64,000 nucleotides of DNA, taken from positions 2,838,001 through 2,902,000 of the forward strand of contig BRXU01000005.1 of the NCBI GenBank assembly GCA_030267565.1. The letters are read 5' to 3'. The translations under genes and the position numbers were made by a program. The stretch comes from Pleodorina starrii (lineage: Eukaryota > Chlorophyta > Chlorophyceae > Chlamydomonadales > Volvocaceae). This document shows, in pieces, positions 43,502-56,374 of the stretch. A model generated the notes under the pieces. That model worked only from the letters and a program-made list of their open reading frames with translations. It had not been told where the DNA came from and did no database searches. Numbering within the stretch: the first letter of the stretch is position 1; every line of letters begins with the position of its first letter.

Positions 43502-46500
43502 GTGGGTCCCTCTCGAGACGGAGTGTAACTGAGTTAAAAGTCCAGCTCTGTGCGCTTCTTTCACGCATTGCATCTTTGCGTTACAAAACCCTAGCATTTG
43601 TGTTTTTTTGCATTGTTTGACATTTGCTTCCTGCTTTTGGCTGGGGTTTGGGGCTACCTAGATTATCCTACCTGCTCCAAATTATGTGACGACGGTGATA
43701 CCAGACCAGTGGCACGGATGGCACGAACACAGACTGCGTCAGCTTTTGCTGTTGCTCAGCTTATCTGGGCGATCAGCATCTGCGTGCAACTGAAAAAAGC
43801 GGAAAAGCGCTCTCCCGTGAGTGGGCCGGTCAACTGCACCCGTTTTCCGCACGAATTTGAAACCCCGGCCCAGTTTCCGCAGTTTTTCTTCTGGTAACGC
43901 ACGTTACCCTCAAAAGACCGTCGCCCGAATTTTGTCAGCCCTGACTCGCGGAGAGAGTTTGTTGGCCCTCACGCCTTGACCCCCTGCACAGGAGACGTCC
44001 TTCGACTTGCGCGTTGTCCTGCCAGACACCTTTGCGCCCTGGCTGGAGCCAGCCCTGGAGCGATTCTCAAAGCTATATGGCGTCGCGATCAACGTCACCA
44101 GCGCGCACCTGCCCCTGTGGCTGCTCTCCGCAGAGCAGCTGCCGCAGCCAACCCCGCCCTCGCCCTCGCCTCCTGCACCAGCACAGCAGCAGCGCCAGGC
44201 GCAGCAGATCGCACCCACCATCCCCCCAACCCAGGGCGTGTATCCGTGGGCCAGTGACCCATCCCTCTCGTACGATGTACTGCTCCACCCCGCCGCGCTG
44301 ACGCTGCAGATGGCAGACGCGGGGCAGCTCTTGGACATGGGGTAAGGGCTCTCGCCCGGGCTCGCCCCGGTGTGGCGGCCGCATGCTGCTGCATTGGGGC
44401 CCTGCTCTCGCCGCCCTCGCCGCTGCCGCCGCCGCCGCCGGGCCGTGCTCTGTTCCGGCTCTCGCCGCCGTGCCCGGCCCTATCCTGCCCAGCCGCCCAG
44501 AGCTGCGCATACAGGCCATTTGGTCCGGTCCTGTCCCGGTCCCGTCCCGGTCCGGTCTGTTCCTGGCTTACTTGTCTCGGGCCCCGTTCTCGCAGGCACC
44601 TGGTCGACTTGTTGGGTCGCAACGCAGGCTGGCAGGTGCGGCCAGGGCTGCGCTGAAAGGGCGCGCGCGAACGTGAGCGTGTCCGGGAGCGATTGAGCGA
44701 GCTATTGCCCTGCTGCCCACCTCCACCTCGTGTACGGTATCGTACCGTGTCGTACCGGATCGTACGCCCGCATCCACCGGGACCGCCTCACACCCAGCTC
44801 CTCAGCCCCCAAACCGGCGCCCGCACAGGTGGACACGCGCGCGCACGCTCCCGGGTATCCGCCCACCCACCCACCCACCCACCCACCCGTGTACACTCCC
44901 GCCCAGCCCGCCCGCCCACCCGTGCCATCACCCTCGTCCTCACCCTCGTCCTCACCCTCGCCCTCGGCCTCAGGGTGTCGTTCCTCAGCTGCGTTCGCGG
45001 TTGGGCACCTACGCGGAGGCCACAGTGGGGATGCCGCTGGACGGCTCCTCGATGCTGACGATGTACCGCGGCGACGTGCTGACGGAGCTGGGGCTGCAGG
45101 TGGGGAACTTGGGAGAAGGGGGCCCCGGGGGGGTGCAGGGGTTTGGGGGTGCGAGTTTGGGGGTGCAGGGGTTTGGCCTTGCGAGGGCACACGTTGGGCT
45201 ACCTTGATTCAGGGAAGGGCCAGGCAGGCCAGGCGGGGGGGGAGGCGGGGTGATGCCGGTACTCACAGGTTTCCTGGAGCAAGACCTGGAGCAGAGGGAG
45301 TCGCCACTCCGGGAGGTGGGGGAGGGCGGCGAGGGGTTACGATGCGGGAAAGATACCGTGCGCGGCGTGAGGTTTGCATGGCAGCGTGTGTAGGTGTGTT
45401 GGGTGTAAGGGTGGCGGGCTTGGATGTGGGTTGGGTTGGGCGGCGGCGCAGGGGCGATGTGGGTCGAGGTGGAGGATCGCAGCTGCCGCGTCAGCGAGCA
45501 GCAGCCGCAGCAGTAAGGGGGGTGCGGGCGGGGGTTGGCCTGGCGCGGTGTTTGGGACTTTGGGCTTTGGGTTGCGGGGGCGGTTTGGTGTAAAATGGCG
45601 GTATGGGCTGTGCCAGCCGCGTGGGGTGTCGGTCGTGTCGGCTTGGCGGGGTCAACTCTCGAGTCTCGACTGGCTGGGCGCTTGCCCCATGCCCCTGGGG
45701 TATGGCGCTTGCCCCCTTTCCACCCCCACCCCCGCTGCGTGGCGATCTGGGCGATGAAGCTGCGGGGTGTGGGCCGAAGGGCATTGCGAGAGCGCGGCAG
45801 GCGGCGATGTGGGTCGAGGGGTGGGTGGAAGGAGGGGGGTCCTGCCGCCGCTGCTGAGACAGGCGGCTGGTGTGGAGCGGCGCGCGTGGCTTGGGTCGTT
45901 TGGGTCGCGGAGGGCGGCATGTGGCGGCGTTGCCGACAATAGGGAACGAAAAGCGGGGAAGCTTGCCTGGACATGACCCCGTGGGAGTAGGGGGTTCTCT
46001 GCTGGCGGTGTGTGTGGGGGGGGGGGTTGGTGACGGCGGGGTGGGGGAGGAGCGCATTGGTGGGGGAAGAGACGTGCACGGTGTATGGGGGTGCTTCGTT
46101 CGTGCAGGGGCGCGAGCCAGTACGGGTGAAGCCGGCCTCTCAGCTCTCACCGTGTCGAGGCGGCCGTGGCGTGCGGGGCGTCCTGGCAGGTCGCAGCCCA
46201 CCTTGCCTCCGTTCACCTCCAACCCCAACTGCCATGTAGGTGCCGGCCACTTGGACTGAGCTGTTGGACTTCCTGTCCGCCTACGCGACGAAGCGGGAGG
46301 AGAGGCGGAGCGCAGGCGCGTTGGCCGCTGCCGCGTCCGCTGCTGCGTCCGCGGCGGCGAAGGCCGGCGAGATCAACGGAGCCGAGGCGTCGTCGCCGGC
46401 GCCGCCGTCTTACGCGGCATCTGGGCTGGAGCTGCCGCCCTACGCGCTTTGCCTGCCGCTGGGGGCGGGTAAGAGACTGGCGCGGTTGCAAGTGGTGGTT

Positions 46501-49500
46501 GTCGGTGGGGGGTTGGGGGTTGGTAGTTGGTAGCATTCGGGGCTGGCATGGAAGTGGCTTCCTTAAGAGCCAGCGGGACCGCGGGATCAGCAAAGACCCG
46601 CCTGCCCCGGCTGCTGTCTCGGTGCGTCAACCACTACTACCAACCGCTCCAACCGCGCAAACCGCTACCAACCGCTACCAACCGTTACCCGGTCCCGTGG
46701 CGCAGGCTGCTCCCAGCTGCCGTACCTGCAGGCGATCTGGTCCAGCATCGCGCAGACCCACGGGTCACAGCAGGGCGTCCACTTCGACGCGGCCACCCTG
46801 GAGCCGTTGCTGGATACGCCGGCGGCGGCGGAGGCGTTCCGCGTCATGGCAGCGCTGGCGGCGGCGGCGGCGCCGGCCGAGGCGGGGGAGGTCTGCGGCC
46901 ACGGCAGCCTGGGCTTTGCGAGGGGGCGCTGCGCGCTGGTGCTGGCGGGGTTCGTGCCGCAGATGCGGGTGAGGGCTGAGAGGAGGGGGAGGAGGGGAAA
47001 GACGCGAGAGGGGGAGGGGAAGGGGAGCGGCGCGCGTACAGCGCTGGTGGAAGGGTTTCGCCTGCTTCGGCGTTCCGCCCATTTGGCGGGAGTTTCGGGG
47101 GGCGATGATCCAGATCGGGGATGGGACGACGACCCGACCCTGAAGTGCCTGAATTCACTTCGGCGCAAAAAAACAGCGCCGGCGTATATATTGGTAAGGC
47201 CCCAAAAGGCCCCCCCTGAGGAGCGCCCTCCACCCGCCCGCCCGCCCGCCCGTCCGTCCGTCCCGCGTCCACCCCCTCCCTCCTTCCCCCCTCCCCCTTC
47301 GGTAAGTACTGCTGAGTTACGGGCCCGTTCGCTAACGCCGTCTCCTTCTCCGCTGCGATTTTTTCTTGTTACCTCCCCCTCCCCCCCCCCCCCGCATCCC
47401 GCCATGCAGCTCCTGACGAAATCCGCCGACAGCGCCGCAGCCAGCACCGCCACCACCACCACCACCACCACCACCTCCACACCGGCGGCAGCGGCGCTGG
47501 TGCCGCAGCGGCTGGTCCGGTCCGCCCGCCTCCCCGGCTCCGAAACCATTTGGCTGCGGCCCCGGGCTGCTGGCATCGCCGACGCCGGAAACCTGACGGC
47601 CTGTATGGCGGAGCTGTGCCCGTATGCAGTACGCGTAGGCGAGGGTGACGGCGGCGGCAGCGGTGACGGCGGCGGCGGCGGCGGCAGCGGTGACGGCGGC
47701 GGGCGGAGCCGGCTGGTGAACTTCGCTCCGACGTTGCTCGAATCCGTGTTGGTGGGGTCCGTGAGCAGCAGGTGGGTTAGGGGCTGAGGGCCAGGGCCCC
47801 GGGGGCTCTGGGGGGCGGGGGGTTAGGTGACGAGGGGGTGAGGGGATTGGGAGGTGCCGGTAGACGAATCCGCCGGCGAAGGAATGGAGGCGGGTTTGGG
47901 GAGCGGACCCACTCCTTAGGGCTTAGGCGAGGGTGGTTTCGGGGCGAGGGTCTTCACACGCTCGCTGCCACGCACAGGTCGAACCCGTTCGCCCAGCTCG
48001 TCGCCTTCGAGCTGCTGTCGTACCTCGCATCGCCCGACCGGTACGACCTCGATGGCGGCGACGGCGGCGCCGCCGCCGCCAACCAGAACCAGACCTCCGC
48101 GGCTGCTGCGGCGGCCGGCTCCGCCGTGCCGCTGCCGCTCGTCAGCGTGTCACCTGTACGGCTGCCGTACCTTTCGCCGTCTGACGCGGCGCTGTGGGCG
48201 CGGGCGGGGTACGACGAGCGCGTGGCGGCGGCGGCGCTTCCGTCGTTGGCGGAGGCACTGACCAGCCCCAACGCCGCCGTGGGGGCGCTGCGGATGGCCG
48301 GCGGCGCATTCTACAAGTGAGTGAGTGGGAACGACCACCGTAACCGTTGGCAACCGCTTTTTTAACCACTTATCGTAACCACAAACCGCTTGCAGCGCAC
48401 ACCACGGGCCAGCATTAACCAAGGACAACACTGCATTTTCACACTCTCGCACCCCCCCACACACACACATCCCCCGGGACACACCCCGCTGCGGTATCTT
48501 ATTTTTTACCCCCGGGCACTCTCGCACCCTCCTCTCCTCTCCGTCCCCCCCCGGGCACACCCACACCCCACAGCGGTCTGTTGGAGTCCATCCTGCGGGG
48601 AATAAAGTCGGGCACCATCACCGTGACCGCGGAACCCACCCTGGAGCAACAGATGCCGCCGCCGCCGCAGCAGCAGCAGCAGCAGGTGCAGCGACGGAGA
48701 CGGCGGCGGGGGCGGCAGCTGCGGTCGGGTCTGGGCGACTCGGCCGCCGCCGGCCCCGTCGCTGTGCGCCGTACTGCGCTGGATGCGCCGGCGTCGCCGG
48801 CGCCGACCAGCGTACGGACGCTTGCGGCGGCGCTTGCGGCGGCGCAGGCGGCGGCGGCGGGGCATTACGCTGCCGAGGTGGGTGCGTGGGTCGTGGCGGT
48901 GCGAGGTGCGGTGCGGTGCGGTGCGAGGGGGGATGGGGAGGGGGGAAACGGCATCGACGCCCTGCCCGCCGCGGCCCTGCACCCGCAGACACACACACAC
49001 TCCTTCCCTGTTGCTTACCCTTCGTACCCCTGCTGCTTAACCCCCTTTGGACGTTGTTCTTGTCGCCGTCGCTCCCTTCTTGTCGCCGTCGCCCCGTCGT
49101 CCCTCGATCCCCGCTGTTGTCCGCTGTTGTCCGCTGCAGCAGTACCTGGGGCGCTACCGCTCCTCTCTGTCCATACCACCATCGCCCCCGCCACAGGAGG
49201 CGCGCCCCCAAGGCGCCGGCGGTAAGTCGGGTTGAAGAGCGGGTGGCGAGTCGGGGCTTGTGGGTGTCGTTGTTTGAGGACGTTGCTGGCGCGGGGCGTC
49301 CGGGGAGCCGGCAGCACAGCCGATGGGATGCTAGCCTGTCCGGCAGCGTGTATGTGGGTATGTGGGTGGCTGGTGGCCGCACCCAGACACCAACTCGCCC
49401 ACTCGCCCACCCACTCGCCCACTCGCCCAAAAGCCGACCCAATACCATCCAGTCAAGTCCCAACCCCACCCTCGTCCACTTGTCAGCTTGCCTCTTTGAC

Positions 49501-52293
49501 TCTTGCCGTACTCAGTCTTAAGTCTTAACCCTACCCACCCCACCAACCCGCCCGGGCACACGCATGCGCCCTGGATACCGTTCGCTCCTCACCGCCACCC
49601 TACCCCCAGCCTGCCACACTGCCACACTGCCACACTGCCACGTTGCTAGGCGCCTGCTCTTTCCTCCCAAAGTGCGCTTGGCACGTTGGCAGGCGGGCAC
49701 ATTGGCAGGCAGGCGGGTGGGCATCCCGCCTCCCGTTGACGGCCGCCGCATGCCTGGACCCTAATCCACCACGGCCCCCGTTCCTCTCACCCTCTGTAAC
49801 GAGCAAGCCGTCGTCGGCTGGTCGTTAATCGTTGGGTCGCTCATTACACGTTTACACCCTCACGCGCGTCGCCCCATCGCCGCCGCGTCTCGCGCCCGAC
49901 AGGCGGCAGCGGCGGGGGCGGCGGCGGCGGGAGTCGCTCCCGCCGAGCCACGGTCGCGGCGGTGGTCGCCAGCGTGTCCGCAGTCGTGGGCTGCGGGCTG
50001 CTGCTGGCGGCGGCGGCAGCGGGGGCGCTGCGGCAGGGCGGCGGCGGCGGTGGCGGCGGCGGCAGCGGCTCCAGCGCCGCGCGGCGGCGGCTGCGGCGGC
50101 GGCTGCGGCGGCTGGCGCTGCGGCTGCCGGCCTGGTGTCCGGGCGGCCTGGCCGCGTCGCGCACCGACATGAGCTTGTCGAGCCACCCGCAAGCGAGTGA
50201 CGAGGGGGGGGGGGTATTCACGTATAGGCCGGAGCCCGTGAACGGTAAAGTAACAGAAGAAGGCCGTGGGGGGGCGGCAAATGCGCCTCGCGAGGCGGCT
50301 GGAGGGGGCGAGAGAGGAAAGGAGCTAGGGGAAGGGAAAGGGAAGGAGCTAGGGGGGTTGGAAATCTTGCGGTTAGGCCGGTAAGGGGTCCCAGGGCTGT
50401 GGAGAGGAGAGCGGTCCACATCCCTTCCGCATCCCTTTCCTGCCATCCCTCGTTCCGCAGGTCACGGCTCCGGTGGCTTGCTCCGAAACCGCCATCCTGG
50501 TCACCGACATAGAGGTAGAGTGGGGCGGGACGGGGCGGGACGGGACGGGACCAACCCGGCCCAAGCGCCAACCCGCCAACCCGGCCCGGCAAACACCGGC
50601 CCCAGCCCGGCCCAAGCGCCAACGGCTTGGCCTCAAGCCGATCGCAACGCCGGTCCCCATACCGGCCTCGAACCGGCCCCAACGCCGACCCTGGCCCCCC
50701 CCCCATGCCCCCCCGGACTCGCTACACCCTCTCGGTTTGTATATAACGTCCTCTGCTGCTTGCAAGCTTACCTCGCTCTTCTGCAGACGAGACGGCCTTC
50801 TTCTGTTACTTTACCGTTCACGGGCTCCGGCCTATACGTGGATAACCCCCCGCTACGGTATCCGACCCACTCCCTCCCACCCAGAGCTCCACCATTCTAT
50901 GGGAGACGCTGCCTGCTGACGTCATGAGCGCTGCCGTACAGCTTCACCACGCCTGCATTCGGCGACTGGTGGTGGAGCACGGCGGCTACGAGTCGTCCAC
51001 GGAGGTACGGCGGGGGCTCTGGGCAGCTCTGGCCTCTCAAAGCTCACCTCCTCCTGTGTCTAGTCCTGGCTTGACCTTTACTTCATTGACTTCACGGTTA
51101 TCCACAATTCCACATACCCAGGGGGCTGGTCGCTGTAACCAGTACAGACCCAACTTCGCATGGTGCATCGTACTGGAAGGAAAACCCTTCCGTTGCCGTT
51201 GGCCCCCCCTCCCGCGAGGGCCAACAGGGCGACTCGTTCATTCTGGCGTTCCGCACCGTGAAACAGGCGGTAGCCTTCGCCATGGATCTGCAGGTACGGC
51301 ACGTTGCTGGGGTGGGGCGTGGGGGTGATGGTGATGGCGGTAGGGGTGGTGGGGGTGGGGGTGGGGGTGGGGAGGCGGGCGGGTGATGCTGGTGCTGTTG
51401 TTGGGGTGGAAAGACGGGGAGCTGGCGGCATTTTGGGTTGGACCGCGCGTAACAGCGGGAACGCGGGATAGCGTGACGGCTGCGTGTGCGTGCGCGCGCG
51501 GTTGGGGCTGGGCTGGGCGCGATGGAGGGGATGGGAGGGGCTTCGAGGGCTGGGCCGCGTGTGGGTTCCGGGCGGCCAGGGGACGCAAGGGGAAAGCACG
51601 GGGGGGGTCTTGGGTGCCGCGGTAGCGGTTTCGGAGCGCCTCGACCTCGCCGCCGTGACGGCCTTCCTGCAGTGTGTTCCCCCACCACCCTCACCTCCCC
51701 TTCCCTCAGAAGAGTTCTTCTGATACGTTGCCGTTCACGGGCTCCGGCTTACCAGTATACGTGGATAACCCCCCGCACCCCGCCGTATGCAACACCCCCG
51801 GCCCTGCCCCGCCCCACTGCCCCACTGCCCCACCCGCCCGCCCGCCTGCCCACCCGATCCCTGCCTCTGTCCCCCAGGCCCAGCTGCTGGTGCTGCCCTG
51901 GCCGCAGGAGCTCCTCCAAAATGAGGTGCGGCTGCCGATACGTCACCCGCCCTTTCCGCTGCCCGGGGGGAGGCAGGGGTCGTGTACAGGGCGGCAGGGG
52001 TCATGTCATGGCGGCAGGTCGTGCCCGGGGGGACGCAGGTCAGGGCGGCAGGGGTCACGCATTACGCGACGCGCGGGATGCCACGTGGGGATGGCACATG
52101 GTATCTGACCAGCTGGTATCGGACCAACGTCGTACGACCCCCGCTAGCTAACCCGCTAGCTCTCCGAAATCAACGCCACGCGCTACCGCTACCTCCAGGC
52201 TCGCAACGTCGCAAGTGACCATGTACCGGTAGCACCTCTCGCGCGCCCCCGCGGCGGCGGCATTCTCCTCCGCTCCCCCCCCCCCCGGACAGT

Positions 52294-52340
<47 letters not shown>

Positions 52341-55300
52341 ACCCCCCCCCCCTTCGGCCTATACGTGGATACCCCCCTTGTGGCTCTTGGCGGTGCCCCC
52401 AGATCTGCGCCCCCACGTACACGGAGCTGCCCGAGGGCTTTCCCTTCACCCACCATCACGACAGCGGCTACGGTGGCGGCGGCGGCTACGGCAGCGGCGA
52501 GGGCCATGGCGGCGGCGGCAGCGGCGGCGGCGCCGTCAGCCCGTGCGCGGGTGACCGGCCGCGGCTGGGCCTGGGGCTGGCGCTGGGCCGGCCGCGCAGC
52601 GTCGGCGGCATCGGCGGCTGCGGCTCCGGAACCCTGAGCGCCGGCGGCAGCGCCAGCGAGTGCCACACGGGCGACGGCGGCCTGAGCCAGGCTCTGCTGG
52701 GGCTCGAACCGCCGACCTTGCAGCGGGTGGATACCTCCCCGCCCAACTTCGGCATGTCTTCGCTGGCGCGGCTGCGGCTTGCGGCGGCGGCGGCGGCGGC
52801 GCATGGCCTGCAGCCGCGGAGCTGCAGCCATACGGCCCTGCGGCCGCCCGCCGCCGCCGCCGCTGCCGCTGGCGGCGGCCGGTGGCCGTTGCGCGCGGCC
52901 GGCCGGCCGGCGCCGCGTCGGCCTGCCTGCCCCTCGCCCGTCGCCGCCTCCGCCTCGGAGTCGGAGGCCGTCGCTGCCGGCGGCGGTCCCCGATACCACG
53001 GCCGCAACGGCAGTGACAGCGGCAGTTGGGGGCTGCTCCGCTTGCCGTTCTCGAGGCTGTTGTCGGCGGCGGCGGCGGCGCGGGCCGCCGCCGCCGCCGC
53101 CGCAACGGCCGGGTCTGTGCTGGTGAACCGCCAGCAGTCGCCGCCGCCGCCGCCGGTGCGCACGCGGTTGGGGCGCGGCTCCCTGCCGCGACGGTCGCCG
53201 TCGGCGACGGCGGGAGGCGAGTTGTACGACGCATCGGCATCGCCGGAGGGCCCATCTGTCAGGTCGTACGATTTACCGTCGGTGGGTGAGAATGCCTGCT
53301 TCAACCATCGCTCCGGCGGCCGCGGCAGCGCTGGCGGCGGGGGTAACGCTGGCGGCGACGGTGACGCCGACGACGCCGACGCCGACGGCGATGTCCGTAC
53401 GTCCGCATGCGTGCACCCGCGTCGGGACTGTACGGCACCGACGGCGCGGTCGCGCGCTGGCGGTCTCGACGGCGATGATGGCGACGATGACGTCAGCAGT
53501 GGCGGAGAGGACGCGCGGGGCGCTGGCAGTGCCGCGACGGCGCAGCTACGAGGAGCGGAGGCGGAGGCGGAGGCGGCGATGGCGGAGGCGGAGGTGGCGG
53601 CGGAGGCGGAGGCGCCCTCGGAGTCGGCGCTGGCCCCGGTGCCGCGCTCCCAGCCGCCGCCGTCGCTGCGTGACCGCGGGCTGCCCATGGCACCGATGCC
53701 CGCATGCACAGACCCCGCGTCCGCGGCGCTCGCGTCCACGGCGCCGGGAGTGCTGGCGGCGGCGGCGGAAACGCCGACTGTACCCTCGGGTCGGTGGCGG
53801 CGGAGCAGTCGCAAACGGCCGCAGTCGGCGTCGGTAGCCGACGGCAGCTTACACCCGGGGCTCTCCGCCAGCATCGGCAACAACCCCTGCGTGAGCGTGC
53901 CGGCGGAGGCAGCGGCGGCGGCAGCGGCGGTGCCGCCGTACGCGTCGTCGCCGGTGGTGCTGCCGGCGCCGCCGCCGCTTCGCGAGCCGCCGCCGCCACC
54001 GCCGCCGCCCGCTGGCAAGACGCTGGGTCAGCTCCTGTCGGAGATGCGGCGGCCGGGTCCCCAGGGGGGCCACGAGGGCGGCTTCTCTGGCCGGAGGTGG
54101 CTCATGTTCCGGTGGGTTGGGTGGGTGGGTGGCTGGCTGGCGTGGGTGGCTGGCTGGCGTGGGTGGGTGGGTGGCTGGGTGGCTGGCGTGGGTGGCTGGC
54201 TGGCGTGGGTGGCTGGCTGGCGTGGGTGGGTGGGTGGGTGGCTGGCTGGCGTGGGTGGCTGGCTGGCGTGGGTGGCTGGCTGGCGTGGGTGGGTGGGTGG
54301 GTGGGTGGCTGATCGTATGCAGCTCCCGTGTCCACACTACCAACCACCCTAAACCCCAGAGCCCTGCAACCACCATAAAACCCCAAGACCCCAGAGCCCT
54401 GCACCCAACCTACCGGTAGCAGCTGCCGTCGGCCCGACCCCGCCTAGCCGCCCCTACCGTGCACACGAGTTAGGCCTCCCCCGCAATGCGCCTCCTTGCT
54501 CCCTCACTCCCCAGCACTCACACACACAAGTAGCACTTGCTTCCCTCCCTCCCCTCCCCATCACACACCCACACACACCATGCTTCCCTTCCTCAAGCGA
54601 CTCCCTTTGCTCTTGACCCATGTGGCCCCCGGGAATAAATAACACACACACTCAACACACACGCAAAACACACACATCCACACGCTCCACCCCACCATTC
54701 TCCCCGCCCAGCGGCCTCCGCGTGCGGGTGGGCATCCACACCGGCGTGTCCAGCGAGGCGCGGGAGATGCAGTACAACTCCGCCTCCGCGCGCATCGTGT
54801 ACGGCGGGCCGTGCGTGGCTGCCACCAAGGCGGTCGCGGACATGGCGCACGGCGGGCAGGTGTTTCTGAGCGGCGGTGCGAGGGCGCAGCTGGAGGAGGC
54901 GGTGCACCACCACAACGGAGGCAGGCCGGGGGGAACGCTGGTGAGAGAGGGAGGGAGGGCGCATGGTCACCGCGGCCCGCGGCTCTGCAGCGGTGCCCCG
55001 AAGGACGGCTGACAGTGCCTGACATCGGAGATGACGTCGACCTTTTGCGTGGGCTTGGGCGTGGGCATGGGCATGGGCGCCCCCCCACCGGGAAGGATTC
55101 TTGTAATACGTTACCGTTTACGGGCCCCGGCCTATACGTGGATAACCCCCCTCCCCCGCCCCCTCCCCCCCCCCCAACGGATGCGCAGATTCTCCACATG
55201 GGTACGTTTGTCAAGCGCCCCGCCGCCCCGCCGCCCGCCGCCGCCGCCGCCACAGTCGCCTCCGCCGCCGTCACGTCCGCGCCGCCGGGTCTGCGCAGCG

Positions 55301-56343
55301 AGGGCGAGCTGGGCGCGCTGCTGCTGCTGCAGTGCCGTGGCCGCTCATACAGCGCCGTCGACGCAGGCGGCGGCGGCGGCATGGCGGTTGCCGGCGGACG
55401 ATCCGCGAGCTGCAGGTTTTCGGTAGTCGATGGCGGCGGCGGCTCTCCCTCCTCCGCGGCTGTTAACGCTCGGCGGCTGTCGATACAGGCACAGCTGCAG
55501 TCTGGTGCGGCGGCGGCGGCGGCGGCGGCGGCGGCAGCCGCGGCGGAGACGCAGGTGTTCTGGATCACCAGTCCCTCCCTCACCCAGCGGCTGGCAATCG
55601 TGCCGCCGCCGCGCGTGCCGTCCGACATGGTCGCGGTGAATGACGTGTACAGCGCGCCCATCGGGCGCGTGTCGTACGTTGTCTTACAAATACCGGCGGC
55701 GGCGACGCTCATGGCGTGGGACGAGCGCGTGGCGGGCGAGGCGTTGCGGCTGTTCCGCGACACGGCGGCGGCGCTGCTCCGTCGGGTGCCCGGGGGATAC
55801 ATGGTGGGTTGGACGGTGGAGTGTGGAGTGTGGACAGGCGCCGCGGGTCGTGGGTCGCGGGCTGCGGGTCGCGGTTTGTTTGTTTGTTTGTTTGTTTGTT
55901 TGTTTGTTTGTTTGTTTGTTTGTGTGTTTGTTCTATCGATACCCGAGCCTACGGATGCCCACCAAACGTGCCCGTTACTCTGGTGAGGGGGGGGAGGGCG
56001 CTCCCGGCATCGGCCCGTCAACAGGAGGCTGCTGCTGCTGCCCCATCCCCCGGCCTCCTCTCCCCTTCCCTCGCCTCGCCTCGCCTCGCCTCGCCTCGCC
56101 TCGCCTCGCCTCTCTCCTGTCCGCTCCAGCTCTCCATTCCCCTGAACGCCCTCGCCTCCCGCCCCCTCCCCCGCCCCCTCCGGCCCCCTCCCCCGCGCCC
56201 CCCTCCCCCCCTCCTCTCCCCTCCCTGCAGTCGTGCCCCCACCCCGGCGAGCTGTACGCGGCCTTCACCACCGCCCTCGCGGCGGTCCGCTGGACTGAGG
56301 GTCTCCGGAGGGAGCTGCTGCAGGTGGACTGGCCACAGGTGGG

Positions 56344-56374
<31 letters not shown>

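Larger units (their letters stand above)
50461..55220 (+). other. Cyclase domain 1, split by a low-complexity insert of about 560 aa
   Basis: The N-half (exons 14-17) has SETAILVTDIE|SSTILWETLP with the first metal Asp (codon 50506-50508), and STEGDSFILAF with the second (51231-51233). It ends PWPQELLQNEICAPTYTE. The C-half (exon 19) starts GLRVRVGIHTGVSSEAREMQ and has IVYGGPCVAATKAVADMAHG, then GQVFLSGGARAQL. The usual VN.AAR signature reads VAATKA, so the catalytic Asn and Arg positions are Ala and Lys. Between the halves lies exon 18, an Ala/Gly/Ser/Pro/Arg-rich insert at 52450-54080. The domain seems to continue as LHMGTFVKRP at 55192. Confidence 0.8.

Noticed and set aside
50214..50384. 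Peptide TYRPEPVNG shared by several open frames in the window
   Set aside because: It is simply the translation of repeat family A read through by chance. It is not a protein motif.
54991..55046. Extra cyclase exon (RCPEGRLTVPDIGDD...)
   Set aside because: Its acceptor is fair, but no donor keeps the phase 0 needed for the next exon. Direct splicing of 54940 to 55189 is in frame and fits the family better.
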